Shown here: positions 1-17,345 of the stretch, piece after piece
Position numbering within the stretch: the first letter of the stretch is position 1
Layout of the letters: each line of letters opens with the position of its first letter
Origin: Plazaster borealis
Lineage: Eukaryota > Echinodermata > Asteroidea > Forcipulatida > Labidiasteridae
Assembly: GCA_021014325.1 (NCBI GenBank)
Contig: CM037474.1
Span: 645,001-709,000 of the forward strand
DNA: 64,000 nucleotides
Direction: 5' to 3'
Made by a program: the position numbers and the translations under genes
Notes under the pieces: generated by a model
Seen by the model: the letters and a program-made list of their open reading frames with translations, nothing else
Told to the model about the DNA's origin: nothing
Database searches by the model: none

Positions 1-564
1 TAAGTACTTCAATTGCAAACTTCTGCGGCATGGACTGGGCCTGAGCATACGCCTTGCCAAAGTCTGCCTCAAGCCTAGATGGGTTCAGTGTCTCATGGTC
101 GACAAGAAGACACAGTGAGGGCTGAGTCTCTGAATTTATCTGTGTATCCATGGGAGCAGCTGTGGTAACTTCAGGCCGAGAGCTTGGCATCGACAGGTAC
201 TTATAAGACACAGCGGACGGGTCGTAAACAAAGCTACCCTTGTCATGCTTCTTCACAAAGGTAGATGACGCTTGGTTAGTACCAGTCTTCTTTGCTAGGT
301 TGCCCAGAGTTGACTTAGAACAACGCTTCTTGCTCCTCTTGGATTTCTTAGTGAGACCAATGATGAAGGCATCTTCTAGTGTGGTCATAGGGCGGTTTTG
401 CTTGTTGACTTGACTACAGTCAGCATTCTCTTCCACATCATGAACTGCCTCTGAGTAGTCAATGACATCCTTCATCATGTCATCCTCAATGTCGTACAGT
501 TCATAAGTGTCTTCTAAGAAGGATGTTGTACTGATTCTTTGACGTTTCTGACTGGCTCTTGGAC
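1..564 (-). CDS. Unrecognised gene, coding exon 4 (continues past window edge)
   Basis: Acceptor TTTAG before 564; open for 188 codons to position 1 with no donor recognised. It has an acidic segment (DIEDDMMKD), then a basic cluster (KKSKRSKKR), then a Ser/Thr/Pro-containing low-complexity part. Confidence 0.72.
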
Positions 565-3330
565 CTAAACCATGAAAGATTACGATTTAATGAACAGACA
601 TTTTTATGAACAAAGAATTCTGTGGTAGAAAAGGAAAAAAAAAATTAAACCTTGTGAAAATGTTGAATATGGTTCATTGTTATAACTCTTTCAAAAATAA
701 CAAGTATTTCACCAACACTTTATTAAAAACATTTTTTACAAACAAAGCTCACTTAACAACTAAACATGAACAATGTGATATGTTTTAACTTGTTAACAAA
801 TGTCTTATTGTAAAGCTCAACACTTCTTACAGATATGGTATAAATCAAATGCTGCTACATATTATGTGCTCTGACTTTTAAAAGTAAGTTGTGGACTAAA
901 CGAATCAATTTATGAAACTATCTCAGCTTAGCAAGGATTCCTTTGCCATATTATTGAGATAAAGAAATTTGCTAATTGCAATCTGGACAGTTTTTTACTT
1001 TTTATGGCTGTTTATCAATCCCCTTTTTATGGGGCAATTGATGTCATCTTGATTTAATTTTGACAGTTTTTGTTTCATGAATTAATAATTCTTCAATTCT
1101 TTAAATATCTGTTTTGGTATTCAATATCAAATTAAAACATACCCCTTGATGTACACATATTGTTCTTCATCTCCGGTCTCCAGTGGTATTTATTTTCTGG
1201 TCGATGGTAAGTGATCTCATAGCGAATATGTGACATAGCATCTTCTTCAAAATCAGCAAACTGCTCCTCCGTTCGCATCTCCTCTCTCATAGCATCCATC
1301 AAACCCCTCCAGTCTACCTTCTTTCCTCCCCGGTTCTTCATGCAGCGGATCTTATTGATGTGTTGACGCAGTGCCTCCTCCTTGGCCTTGCTTCCAACGT
1401 TGCGTTTGTGGAGGTCCTGCTCCCGAGCGTACTTCCTCTTCGGTAGCCTCTCAGCCTGTGAGGTCTGTGTCTCATACAGACCAGTACAGGCAGGCCTAAA
1501 GACGTTTTGGCCATCGAGGTGTTGCTCAACAAGCATGACTTTGAAGTTCAGGTCTTGATGGAGGTCATCGTTACAGATGGTCTCCTTTAAAAGACCGGGT
1601 AGTTCCCAGCGCCTACGCTTATTCAGCGAGTATACAAAACCTGGTGATGTAAATATATATCAAATCAGACAAACGGAAACAAAACCCCAACAAAACGTCG
1701 GCTCAGGGCTATAAGGTCATTAGTGCGATTGGTATGAACTTCATAAAATCGCTTTTGCATATTTTGGAGCTCCTGGAAAATGAAGGTCATTGATCAACAG
1801 TGTTCTCCAAAAGAATTATTGAGCAAAAATAAAAATCATTCTCTAAGAAAAACATTTATTTAGGCCTATGGATTTGTTTTTTTCAAATGTATACGTACTT
1901 TTGATTTAACGCCCTTTTGACCATTACAGATATGAAATTGCAATTAATGACCTTATAGCACTTGAGCCGACCAAAATATCTTTATTGACGTGTTGAGACA
2001 ATTTTAACATTAAAATATTGCCTGTACTGAAAGAGGTCCCACAGAAATCAGGAATGCTGTAGAAGACTTTTCAACCCATAACAAATAGTTTACAGTTCTA
2101 GAAGTAAGCAAAAAAAGATCTACAAATTTAGCAACAACTTGCCAAAAGGTTTAAGGATACAATCAAGCCCAATACTGTATAACCTTTTTTCTGTCGGCCA
2201 TGAGCATTCATTGTCCCCTATGGTATGATGTGGGCCTCACAAGATTAAGAGAAATGATTTGAAAATAACCAACAATGTTCTTGAAGACAAGATTTTAAAG
2301 ACTGAAGTATGCCTCTGGAAGATAGGTATCATTGCCTCTGGAAGATAGGTATCATTGCGGACATTTTTACCAGGTAAGCTTTGAGGATAAACTCATACGA
2401 TCACAAAATGTATGCCATGTTTCAAATTCTCATTTTTCAAACCCACCTGACCCTTGTAGGTCTCCATCATTTATCAGCTGCTCCAACTGTACATCCATTA
2501 AATCTGCCTCACTATTCACTTGTGGCTGAAAGCGAACACCAGCTCCTGCAGTGTTTCTCTTTTTAGAGACAAATTGATCGGCGTAGTAGCTGTGAAAAGT
2601 GTTTCGCCTCAAGGTGTTTCCTGTGACACGACCAAATCGTTCCTCCTGTCTGAAGTACGACATTCTCTTTCCTGTGTTGTTAAAACTTGGTTGATGAACA
2701 AAGTCCCCCGTCTCTGACAGGATGCTGATTTGTTTTATGAAAGTCAAAGGGAAAAAGGAATGAATCGCACAAACGTTCTTGCTCATGATACAGGTAAAAA
2801 TCAGTCTAACTAACACTATTACCCAATTTGGATGCATGTTTACTACGATAAGGACACTCTACTCCCAACCGGGGGGGTGACGATTGTCACAACATAATCA
2901 TTTGTTTGTGATCGCATCCCTATTATGAACAACAACATTTCCAAACACAAAACTCAGGAATGTCACGTAATCCCCATAGTCATAAAACATTTATGGCAAG
3001 CAGAAATTGTATAAGTAAATACTGAATTTAATAGTTTTCTTGCCAATTATATTACTATAGTATTAGTAAGTACACAGTTCTGATACAAATAGTGAATAAT
3101 CCTATCCTAACTTATAAATACTAAAAGCTAAGTAAGAAAATGGGAATGATACCTCATTCTGCTGTTTTACGAATAGTTTTCAAGAAATATTTACCTGCAC
3201 TTGCTGAAGAATGAGACTCTTTCCAAGATGAAGTCTTCCCAGCAACAATTTTCTGTTCTGGTACTGGTAGGATAAGGAAATCTTGATAATTATGTTGCTT
3301 TTGTACCAAAACACACGATCTCGATTTCAT
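1..3330 (-). CDS. Unrecognised gene, first four coding exons (3' part outside window)
   Basis: Four coding exons on the minus strand join in one frame: 3330-3195, 2713-2447, 1640-1143 and 564-1, all separated by phase-1 introns with GT/AG ends. The last exon stays open to the window edge. The visible protein is about 488 residues. The start is the ATG at 3330; an in-frame TAA lies a little upstream. I do not recognise the family. The protein is hydrophilic, with no signal peptide or membrane segment. Exon 3 is rich in Lys/Arg/Glu and looks helical, with aromatic-rich stretches near its end. Exon 4 has an acidic patch followed by a basic cluster, KKSKRSKKR, near residue 373, which resembles a nuclear localisation signal. 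Consistent phases, splice sites and long open exons argue for a real gene; nuclear location is only inference. Confidence 0.75.
1143..1640 (-). CDS. Unrecognised gene, coding exon 3
   Basis: Acceptor CACCAG before 1640 and donor GGG|GTATGT after 1143. The 498 bp are phase 1 to phase 1 (166 residues). The segment has many charged residues in likely helices and a run of aromatic and His residues near its end (YRPENKYHW-like). Confidence 0.75.
1697..1972. mobile_element. Short MITE with 'CTATAAGGTCATTA' inverted ends, in an intron
   Basis: The left end reads GGCTCAGGGCTATAAGGTCA and the right end is its near-perfect reverse complement, about 275 bp apart. There is no coding content. A partial relative lies near 35,030-35,180. 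It sits in intron 2 of the unrecognised gene. The superfamily is not determined. Confidence 0.6.
2305..2356. repeat. Two-copy 23-bp tandem duplication
   Basis: TGCCTCTGGAAGATAGGTAT is repeated twice head to tail in intron 2 of the unrecognised gene. This looks like a simple local duplication. Confidence 0.7.
2447..2713 (-). CDS. Unrecognised gene, coding exon 2
   Basis: Acceptor TCCTGTCAG precedes 2713 and donor TCAG|GTGGGT follows 2447. The 267 bp are phase 1 at both ends and encode 89 residues including YADQFVSKKR, with an acidic C-terminal end. Confidence 0.72.
3195..3330 (-). CDS. Unrecognised gene, coding exon 1
   Basis: Starts MKSRSCVLVQ and ends in phase 1 at a GCAG|GTAAAT donor (GT at 3194-3193). 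The ATG at 3330 is the first after an in-frame stop. It encodes 45 residues plus one base. Confidence 0.65.
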
Positions 3331-5635
3331 GCACGTTGTGCAATGCAAGTTAGTTGTTTGTTATGGTTTCGATGAACCTTGACCGGCATAGTTCATTCTT
3401 ACAAGGGGTAACAGCTTATTTTGGTAAATTAAATAACTTATTATTTAATCTTTAAACTTCCTTAAAATAGAAAACACCGTATTTAAACCATTTATTCAGT
3501 TCCTTGTCTCTGCATTTACATTCTTTAAAGTGTTTAAAGTCACATTTATAAAATGAAGTTTGTAAATCTTCTACGTGCAACGATATTTACCCCTATATAA
3601 GGATCAATCAATCAGTCGTTACTGTAAATAAAACATAACATCATTCTATTTATATCAACCGTCAACGTAATACTGCCCTCTATAGTTTTTTTTGCAACAG
3701 TTTTAGCCACATGCAGCCAAATCGGACACGCTCTAATCAAACAAGTATTGGTTGTAAACAAGAGTATTACAATGGTGCAACATTTGATTTATTCAAATGA
3801 TTTGTTGTACTTTTGATATGGACAGTACGATCGTCGAGACAGCTCAGTTTTAAATGACTTTTTTTGTACCTCACTGATCTGATAATCCTGGAATTTTATT
3901 GTAAATTATTTAAAAGAAAGATAACAGCTGTAAATTCCTTCCATGCAATATCGTAGATTTGTCATTGCTCTGTGAAATCGTTGTGCTCAGTTGAAGAGGC
4001 CTACGTCTTAAAAGGTTAGATAGGGTTTACTCCAGAGATGTTGGGGGCTTTATTCGAAATATTCGTCAATCTTCCAAAAGTCACAACAATCTATGAACAC
4101 CACATTATCAATAGGCTATGGAGGGAGTTGAATGGGCTAAACAAGTTTTCCACCGAATCACTAGCGAAATTACAAAAATAATGCTGCTGCCATGGACTCA
4201 ACTCAAACGCACCCGGTGCCTAAAATTGCGTGCCATGGTTGATGCCCGAGAAATGGCAGCAAATCTCACAAAGGGGCCATTCAGAACAGTCAAAAATCGA
4301 AATTGTTTTGACTTTTAAATGTTGAATGGCTTCATAATATAATCTATACACTGAAGAACAAAGTAAATCCTCAAATGAACCAGATATTTTAGATCAAAGC
4401 TCTCCAACATCAGTAGTTTTCAATGGCTTTTCCTGGCTTAAACAAACAACTTTTTAGGAATGAAATTGACGATCTTGGCCAGCTGGGTATTTTGTCTTCT
4501 ACTTTTTCGTTTATAGGCCTAGGCCCTACATGTAATTTGTTGAAACAAAAACTGAATTTCGATTTTCAGGGTGTTTTTTTTACCCACCCACTCACAATTT
4601 CGAAAAAAAATTCGAAATAACATTGACTATTCAGAATGGCCCCTAAAATCACAACTTGTATAAAAAGAAGCCCAATATTTAATTCTTTAAAGCAACAAAA
4701 CCTTTCTGAAAATAAATGATGCATTTTTTATTATTTTTGGTATAATATTATTGTCCTTCTGTTTTTGTTGGAGGGATCCTCAAGATTTTGATCTTTTCTT
4801 TGTAATGTATTATTTTTATGTTATTCTTTAAAAAAAATCAAATATAATTTGGCCCCTAGGCCGCGAGATATGAATGTTTTGAATAGACCTGAAGTTATTA
4901 CGTAACAAACGTGCCTCTTTATTTCCAACAAATAGGTTTCCACCATATTTTGCCAAGAGATTCCTAAAAGGCGGAAGGCCTAGGCCATAGTTTATAACGT
5001 CTCTGCCTTGCCTTCCTTATTACAAAAAAAATCATAGGGGTGAAGTTAGACAATATGGCAATCGGGAGTATATTTTCTCAAAAAAATGCGGTTCTTATCC
5101 CACCTCGACTACACCGAGTCAAAGTTAAGCTAAACATAAAAAACAACGTTGTTCAAAGTCCATTGACGAAGCAAAGTCTGAAGGCCTGCAGATTTAAACC
5201 ATTTAATGCAATTTTATTGAGTTGCCTTATAAGTTGCATAATGTCAAGCCTGTAAAATGAATCTTAGATCACTTCCCAAAATGTCGATGTACTCTTGTAA
5301 TTATTCCAATTCCTGATTATTCAAATTCAAACTCATTATTGCTGTCGAGTTTGTGTAGTTTACAGGGGCCCCTTCCCCCCCCCCCTCCTTCCCCATTTTA
5401 AATCTGGGAGACGAGCACGGGGGAGGGGGGTGGTGGTGCGGGAGATTAAGACGCTAGAATGTTGTCTTTTAGGCCTACACATTATTATCGATGACGTGTA
5501 CATGCTGCACGCAACTTTTATTTCTGTCATGCCATAGAAAAAGCTTCCGAAATGATTTGTAGAATAGTACTGTCTTTGTAACCGATCGGGTCGTTACAGC
5601 TACGGTATCTATTTATAGATCAGAGCACACACCCC
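3331..5635. other. Divergent spacer between the unrecognised gene and Rho gene 1
   Basis: About 2.3 kb of AT-rich DNA separate two genes pointing away from each other, so it should hold the minus-strand gene's promoter and upstream Rho control. No ORF looks genuine; the open stretches near 4118-4318, 4423-4620 and 5040-5255 have no recognisable protein character. A C-tract followed by a G-tract lies at 5372-5435. Confidence 0.5.
5372..5435. repeat. Poly-C / poly-G inverted tract upstream of the Rho gene 1 promoter
   Basis: A run of about 13 C within a pyrimidine stretch is followed some 40 bp later by a G-rich stretch (GGGGGAGGGGGG). The two could pair as a hairpin or adopt G-quadruplex/i-motif forms. 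The tract lies about 200-260 bp upstream of the TATA box. Confidence 0.55.
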
Positions 5636-5670
5636 TATAAAAACCAGCGCGCCGGGCGTAGTTTCAGTTT
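5636..5670 (+). promoter_or_regulatory. TATA box plus initiator of Rho gene 1
   Basis: TATAAAAA starts at 5636, and an initiator-like TCAGTTT lies at 5664-5670. Its A at 5666 is 30 bp downstream of the TATA start, the classical spacing. The next strong splice donor downstream closes an untranslated first exon. Inferred from motif and spacing only. Confidence 0.65.
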
Positions 5671-5789
5671 CACAGACCGCGGTCGACGAACGCCCTCTAC
5701 ACTGTGAGTGGAAAGTACTCAGCAGCGACTGAGATACAGCTCCGTCCACAACATAACAACCCCCTGTTACTGTCGTCAGGTGAAAAAAG
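5666..5789 (+). other. RHOA: Untranslated first exon of Rho gene 1
   Basis: Runs from the predicted start at 5666 to the donor AAAAAG|GTGAGT after 5789. An alternative weaker donor, TCAG|GTGAAA, lies 10 bp earlier. It has no ATG, so translation would begin in the next exon at 8329. The same arrangement (TATA, short leader exon, long intron) occurs in the second Rho gene. Confidence 0.55.
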
Positions 5790-7748
5790 GTGAGTCATAA
5801 TTGTTTATGTAGAGTTGAAAATGAAAATACTCACAGGTTACCTGGTTGTTTACACACTGTCACTTGTTATTGATAATAGAGACAAGAAACACAATAGAGG
5901 GCGGACACTCCCCGCATCCATCGTCACGTTAGCAGGTTTTTCTCAATTGTTGGTTTTGTATATTATTTTTTCAAGTACACCGAAACCGCATAAAAATTGT
6001 TGGGCCTAAGGTGAAAAGATGCAAAAATAGTCCCTTTGTATATATGTTTCTTATCGTGTTTCAATTTCAAACATTACATAAAACGTTTATAAACATTATT
6101 GACTTAAGCTGTTCTCTTTTTAGTTTTGTTTTAAATGTTGTTATTTGAACGTTCAGACTTCATCAATTTATTTTTAGCACAGCTAAGTTAAAGATGCTAT
6201 TTCCGGGTTTTTCTCTACCCCCCCGATTTTACCAGAAAATTTAAATTTAAGTAGTTATTTTTTATTGATTCGAGAAAGTTATAAGCTTTTCGTTATTGAA
6301 CGGAAAAAATGTCAATACCAAGAAAAATATGAATTATTGTACGAGGCATTTTTATATTTATGCAAAAATGTATTTAGGGCTAATCCTATGTGTTTCGTTT
6401 TATAACACCATCTGTCAAAATTCGTGCGGAGAAAAACATTCTAAGAAAACAAAACTTGGCGAAAATCGGGCCATCAACACTTTGCGTTTACCCTTTTACG
6501 GATGACGTCATTTGAGGTGGCCAGTAACAATCTGCTGCAGAAGAAAAAGTCGAACAGTTTTACCCAAGATGCATCTGTGATGTCATTCTGGGTACTAAGC
6601 ATTGATCAATTGTGGTAGCCCCTATAGGAGCTATTGAGGTGTGGCCATCTTTTTTTTGCTGTTGGACTGTGAATTTTGTCTGACAAAAAGCATCCGAATC
6701 TATCGCTTCCTGGTAAATTTAGGTAATTTCTAAGGGTAAGTAGTATCTTAATTCACACCAAAAGTTTTTCTAATGTACAGACAACATTCACTATTTGGTA
6801 GGATGTCGGATTTTCTAAAATGTCATCAAGGAAGGTGGAAAAACTTACGTTTTTCCAATTCATTATCGTTTGATTTTGTCAATCTTGTTTGTCAGTCATG
6901 TTATTAGTATTACTGTCGTCTACACACATTCATTGTGGTCGGCCGTTTCTGCATGCAGTGTTCATGATTATTGTTTAACTCTCAGTTTGTTAAAACATTG
7001 CTCTATAATTAATTCAGAAATAAAACTATGTAAAGTATCTCTGAATAAATAGTGACATGATGTGGTCTTGAAGTTAAATAAATAGTAAAATGTCATTATG
7101 CCAGTGCAACAGAAATGTGCACAACAAGCAAAAGTTTTAACGTAAATCAAAAACTTATTTTGTAACAAATTTTTGTTAAATTAATTTTCTTCTTAATATT
7201 ATTAAGCCTAATTGTTAAATTTAATTAAGGTAAGACTTTGTTACTGACCAGTGACTGATGACGGATGAATCCTTCTTCCTTAACAAATTCCTCTAGATTT
7301 AACCAATCCTCAATATTCTTCTAAATTCTTGGTCACCAAAATATATTTGTAAGTAAGTTTTTGTGGTATTTATGTATTGTTATTGACCCCTAGCCCTGGT
7401 AATTGGTAGGACGCCAGTCTCTGGTGCACTGCACTTAGGTCCTTGTCCTGGGTATACTATATTATAAAACTTCTCCACAATGTCAATGCGAAAAAAATTC
7501 AACTAGGCCTAATCATTGTTTGTTTTTACCCGATTTAAGAAGCTGAAAGTTCGTTCATATATTCTACATGCCTCAACTACACTTTTTTTGATGGGTCCAC
7601 AATGTGTTTTTCCAGAAAATAATTCGCAGATCCTCGCTTCCTTTGTAAACATGTACTGATTGACATGTGAGCGTGCGCGTAATGGAATTCCCGCGAAATG
7701 TATAGCCACTACGATGTTAGTATAGTATGGTATGGTAGCGCACACATG

Positions 7749-7970
7749 CTTTCCAGCAACCGCTAGTGCCGCGCAGTCGTTATTCTGCACAGTGTAACGA
7801 GCGCGGTACCAGCTTGCAAATGATGTAAGCACGATGAATGGAGGCTGCGCGTACACCCGCTTTCCATGAATTGCACTTTCCAGGATTCACTGGTGCCTCG
7901 CAGTCGTTACGCTGCACATATAACGAGTGTGGAGACAGCTATCGAACATGGTGTGAGTGCAATAAAAATT
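7749..7970 (+). repeat. Diverged tandem duplication (about 127-bp period) in Rho gene 1 intron 1
   Basis: Two blocks beginning CTTTCCAG at 7749 and 7876 share CGCAGTCGTTA, CTGCACA and TAACGAG in order. The GC-rich character differs from the AT-rich intron around it. A minus-strand open stretch here (7509-7856) is not considered a gene. Confidence 0.5.
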
Positions 7971-8274
7971 ACTCACTGCTATTCGTCTTAGTATCACAAC
8001 AATATAGGTCAGACTTACTTTTGTTTATGGTGGTGGTGGGCAAATTGCTTCAAAAAGCTTCATAGTTCATTATAAATCTCTACCCTCTAAAGAGCATTGC
8101 GCAAAGCATTATTATATTTGGGCAACCAAACTCACTTGCAGGCAACCTGATTTTTAGTTGTTGGTTGCGCTTGGGCAACCAACAAATTTTCTTAATTTTG
8201 CTCCCTGATTATTGACATTATGAATGTGGTGAACATTTGTAATACTCTTTCAGAATCTAAAAAAACGTCTGTGA

Positions 8275-12970
<4,696 letters not shown>

Positions 12971-15595
12971 AGCACGGATGTTACGCAGTCCCTGCCCAGG
13001 GATAAGGGTTTCATTATACAATATTTCTTTATTGAAAGCTGAGTTCAGCTGATTGCAATTTGAGTAATGCTTGGTGTTGTCTGTGATACGGACAAGCCAT
13101 TTAATCTATTCAAAGTTGGGTAATTTGTTTTTTGTAGTGTATGAAGAACGCAGAGAGTAGCATCAGCTGAACACGGCTTTTGGCCTTTTTTTGTACCTTG
13201 TTTTATGTAACCTTATAGGGATGCTAACAAGCACAGCTTTAATGTAATACCATGGGTACTCCAGGGTGCTGTTACAGGTTTAAGAAAAGAAGAGCTTTGT
13301 TATTTGGTATGAGTTGCCAGTGCTCATTGTATCGTCTTTGTACTCATACCCACTTGTACTTTTTGATCCTAACACGTACTACAGGTGCAAACAGAACACC
13401 ACTTTAAACTATACAACCAAAGGTTTGGGTTAAAGTGGTCAAGTTGAGCACTATCCTCATAAGCTGCAAGGTGTCTGTTCTAAATGGTCAGATTACTTAT
13501 TGCTTGTTGGGCTGCCTATCCTGAATTTAACAACAGGAACAACATGTAAACTATATGAACAGATATTGCCTGTTAACTCGAGAAAATGGTGAGCAGGCTT
13601 TCCTTACCATTGTTGTTGTTAAACAGCAAGATGGCGTTTGCCTGACTTTGTTCACTTGCAGCATATTTTTTGTATCAATATTTGTGAATATTTAAAGTGT
13701 GGAGAAAATTAACAAAGAAACTAGCCTCACTTGTGATACAGGTAAAAGTGGGAAGAAATAGTAGGTAGAAATTGAAACTTGGTAGGACATAGTAAAATGC
13801 GTTACAAAATGAAAAAAATGGAAACTGCACACAGGAGTACTAAACTCGGATGCATTGATTTAAATACTCAGATTACAATTTTAAACTGGAAGGCTTAATT
13901 TGGTTAATTATTATAGCTGATCCAAATGTGAATTTGCATATTGATTTGATAATTGGCATAGGTAATAAAATGTAGAATAAGCGATCAAATTTTGCTCATG
14001 AGTAAAATGGTAAGCCACATAATGCTGTACGAAACAACGTTGCCTGGCCAGAAAGCGACTTAAAGCCTTTCAAGAAGTATAAAGTGTAAGGGCGGTTCAT
14101 AAATCACATGTATGCAAATGAGAAACAGTTTTTTTGATGTCAACATATAAACATTTATACAAAAGATTCCTAAAACTGAATATATGTGAATTTGGATGAG
14201 CGGTTAGCTTCAAATTTTGCTTTGTAAAAACATTCATGTAAAGTATGAGCCAGTCTTCGCAGTTTGGGTTTTGGACCCAGTACTGTGTACACTAGTGAGG
14301 TATTGAGACAGACGGTGCCTTGTTTTAGGGGGTTAATCTCATCTGTCATTGACAAGTATCTGCCATTCCTTAGAAGTCGCATTTTAATATTGTAGAATTA
14401 GGTCATGTACATACACTAATATTAATGGCACTATGGTTCAAGTGGTAAGTGTAAATCCAAAACAGCAGGCCGCCAACATATGCCAACATGTTTAAACTCA
14501 ACTAAGTACTTGGGTATTGTTGACATTTGAATGTCACTGGCTATATGGAATGTGACAAAGCTATAATTGTGTTAATAGCGCTCAACAAACAAGCCACATG
14601 ATTAGCTGGCAAGGCTAGAAATGTGCAGTCATGCATGACAAAACTGTATCTCCTTTATCTGTAATTTCTGTGCTATAGTTGACTAGTTGTTGAGCATTTT
14701 TCACTGTATATTTACGGTCAATATATGGCTAACCTCTATGCTAACTTAAGAGTTTGACCAAGTTAACTTTTCTGAGCTTTTCTACATTTCATCAGAGTAT
14801 GTAGGATACTCTTTATGTAGGATATTTTGTCAACTGTTCTCTGTTTTTGTTTCGTAACTAAAGCTTTACTTAACCATTTTGTTGCAAATTTAAGTATTGG
14901 GCGACGTCATCGGGGTTCTAAATAATCAGAGAGTCTGCTTGTTCAGTAGTCTCTTTTATGTGTGCAAATAATAGATACAAAAGATGAGAACGAAATGAAG
15001 TAAAACACAAGTACACAGTCCCTTGAAATCAAAATTATGCAAGCAAACTTTTTCTGTGTGTAAACTGATTGATTAGAGAACATGTTAACAATCAAATTGT
15101 ATATTCCTATAGATTGAAGTACAATATGCACTCGTCAGTTTTTGTCATCAAATATTGTATAAAACATTTTAAGTTAACCCTTTAGATAGTCATTTCTGTT
15201 TTAATTTGAAATACCATAATTCCGCTTTTTTTGTCATTAAAGGCTTGTGTATGTCTATACTTAAATCGCACTTATTATCATAATTATTATATAAAACCAA
15301 CTGAGAAAGAGAGATTGAACGTGTTTTGTGTGTTAGTGTAAAGTAAAGCTATTCTTTAATGGAAAACAATTGATTTTGTGCACAGTTTTTTCAACTTTTG
15401 TCCTTTACTATAGTGAAGTTGCATTTGATCCAATGGTCAGGCAATCCAAGAAACTTGGCAGTTGTTGACAAATCCATGTATATCTTCCTAGTTCCTAGGA
15501 TGATTTGTGTGTGTGCACTTGGCTTTTACAAACAATGCTTCCAGATAAATAGAGAATCTTTCAAATAGGGAATTGTTCTTTCCCAAATTATGTCC
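12971..15595 (+). other. 3' UTR and downstream flank of Rho gene 1
   Basis: 2.6 kb of AT-rich DNA with no credible ORF. The first AATAAA seen after the stop is at 13964-13969, so the 3' UTR may be about 1 kb. No recognisable repeat boundary. Confidence 0.4.
13964..13969 (+). terminator. RHOA: Candidate polyadenylation signal, Rho gene 1
   Basis: AATAAA about 1 kb after the stop codon. No other evidence fixes the cleavage site. Confidence 0.3.
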
Positions 15596-16728
15596 TATAT
15601 TCAGAGATGCCAACATACACGATTTGGGCGTAGAAAATACGATTTTGAGCCGTGAATACGCCGCTACGATAATCTTCAATTAAATACGATAAACAAGCCG
15701 CCCAGTGTAAATGTAGTTACGAACAATGTATCATGTATCATGATAAAAACTAATACTAAAAGTATTTATAAAATAAAAAACTATAACGAATGTTGACTGC
15801 TGCCGCGTGGTTAAAAGCGATGAGCGGCGCCGAATTCAGACGCGTTTTGGTGCTTATTTAGGAGGTACCAATCCCATAAACTATCGCACTCAGGATTTGC
15901 CTACCCCCGACACACGCGAAGCACAGAGCACACACTGAGCCGCAAGGCTCCTTGTACAGCATACATTCTACAGTCGCTTTTGTAGAGACTGGTTCCGCAG
16001 TTTTTTTAACGCTTTACGTCTGTGGGATGCGGCGGCAAACAGACCCTGTGATAACTTTTATCTGAAATGCAATTCGCAAGTTCAGCGCGCGCCGTCGTAG
16101 AGTTTGTTTGAAACATCGCGATCGGTGACAACAAGAAAATATTTCATCGATCGCAATGGAGGCCAAGATCTGATGAAAACTGTCGATAAAAATAAGAATG
16201 CAGTGGGTGGAAATGGAATTGGTTGGACAGGCCAATTGACGAAACTGCTCTTGCTGAAGTCGTTTGAAGACTTGACTGGCCTGCTGCTGTGGTCAGGTGG
16301 TGTGACGTATTTTTTTTAATTACTATTTTGCTGTGCAAACGTGAGCATTATTCATTTGAATAAACAATGGGACAGAAACTACAGCATTTTGTTGAATTTA
16401 GTTGGAAAGGGTTCTCTTCATGCACAAGGTAGTGCAAATTGCGGTCCGATACAAAAAAAAAAAAAAAAAAAATCAAATTTTTTCATTTTTTTTATATATA
16501 TATTTTTTTTTTTTAAAGACTGAGAATACAATTCATAATTGTTAGACCTCTAGAGTAGGCCGCTTTGCAATAAGTGATTTTCGCTGAAAATATTAGTTTA
16601 TATCATAAATGTCATAATTTTCCTCTTTTTACGACTCGGTGAGTTTTATGCCTGACTTGCAACTTAAGTTTTAAGTGCTCGGCGGTGCTACTCTTTTTGG
16701 GAATTCAATGTTGGCATCTCTGTATATT
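15596..16728. mobile_element. 1.1-kb DNA element with perfect 15-bp TIRs and 6-bp target duplication
   Basis: CAGAGATGCCAACAT at 15602-15616 is exactly inverted at 16708-16722. The six flanking bases TATATT are identical on both sides (15596-15601, 16723-16728), as expected of a target-site duplication. The interior is more GC-rich than its surroundings, with a poly-A and a poly-T tract near 16,455-16,515. A 71-codon open stretch (16104-16319) has no recognised motif. Probably non-autonomous. A 6-bp duplication does not match the usual 8 bp of hAT elements, so I leave the superfamily open. Confidence 0.75.
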
Positions 16729-17104
16729 CCTTAAGAGTTTTCAACTCCCCACACTGCAACAACAAAGGTTAGCAGCAGTAGGTGATTGCAACAGGGAAAT
16801 TCAACTACAGTATCAGGATATTTTTTCACACACACTCACACACACACCCTTACATATGGCAGTTACGGGGTACTTCCATTGTTGTTCTGTTATTCCCTTT
16901 TTTGAAGAAATCCTCTGTGGGGTACCACTTGAACAAAGAAAACCTTGTGGGGTAGCAAAAAGTACCCCGTAAGTTGGCGTGTGTAAGGGCACACATGGGA
17001 GCATCTTCAATCGTGGACTTCTCTTGTTCTCTCATTGTTTTTAGAGATGTCCTCATTATTAGTATCGTAAATCAACCTGTGTACCTCTTGCCAGGACATG
17101 GACC

Positions 17105-17345
17105 TGTTGGGGATCAGGTTGGCTCAGTGGTTTCTTTCCCTGCCTTTCACTTCTGTGGATCCCGGTTCGAGTCCCACCTCCGACCGGAGCCTTGCATGTG
17201 GATTGGCTTTTCAGTCCCAACTTGATTTCATGGGTTTTCCCATTGGGGTTTTCCTTCCCATCAAAAACAACATTTCTTCTTGTTTCCTATTCATCCTGTT
17301 GTTGGCACTTATAGACTGTGCAAGTCTCGCGCATATCGGAACGAG
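17105..17345 (+). mobile_element. tRNA-derived SINE, family B copy 1
   Basis: Box A-like TGGCTCAGTGGTT and box B GGTTCGAGTCC about 50 bp apart, then a conserved body (TGCATGTGGATTGG, TTTTCAGTCCC, GGGGTTTTCC). Other copies: 38,935, 56,361, 57,418 and 61,085. An open frame over it is incidental. Confidence 0.7.
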
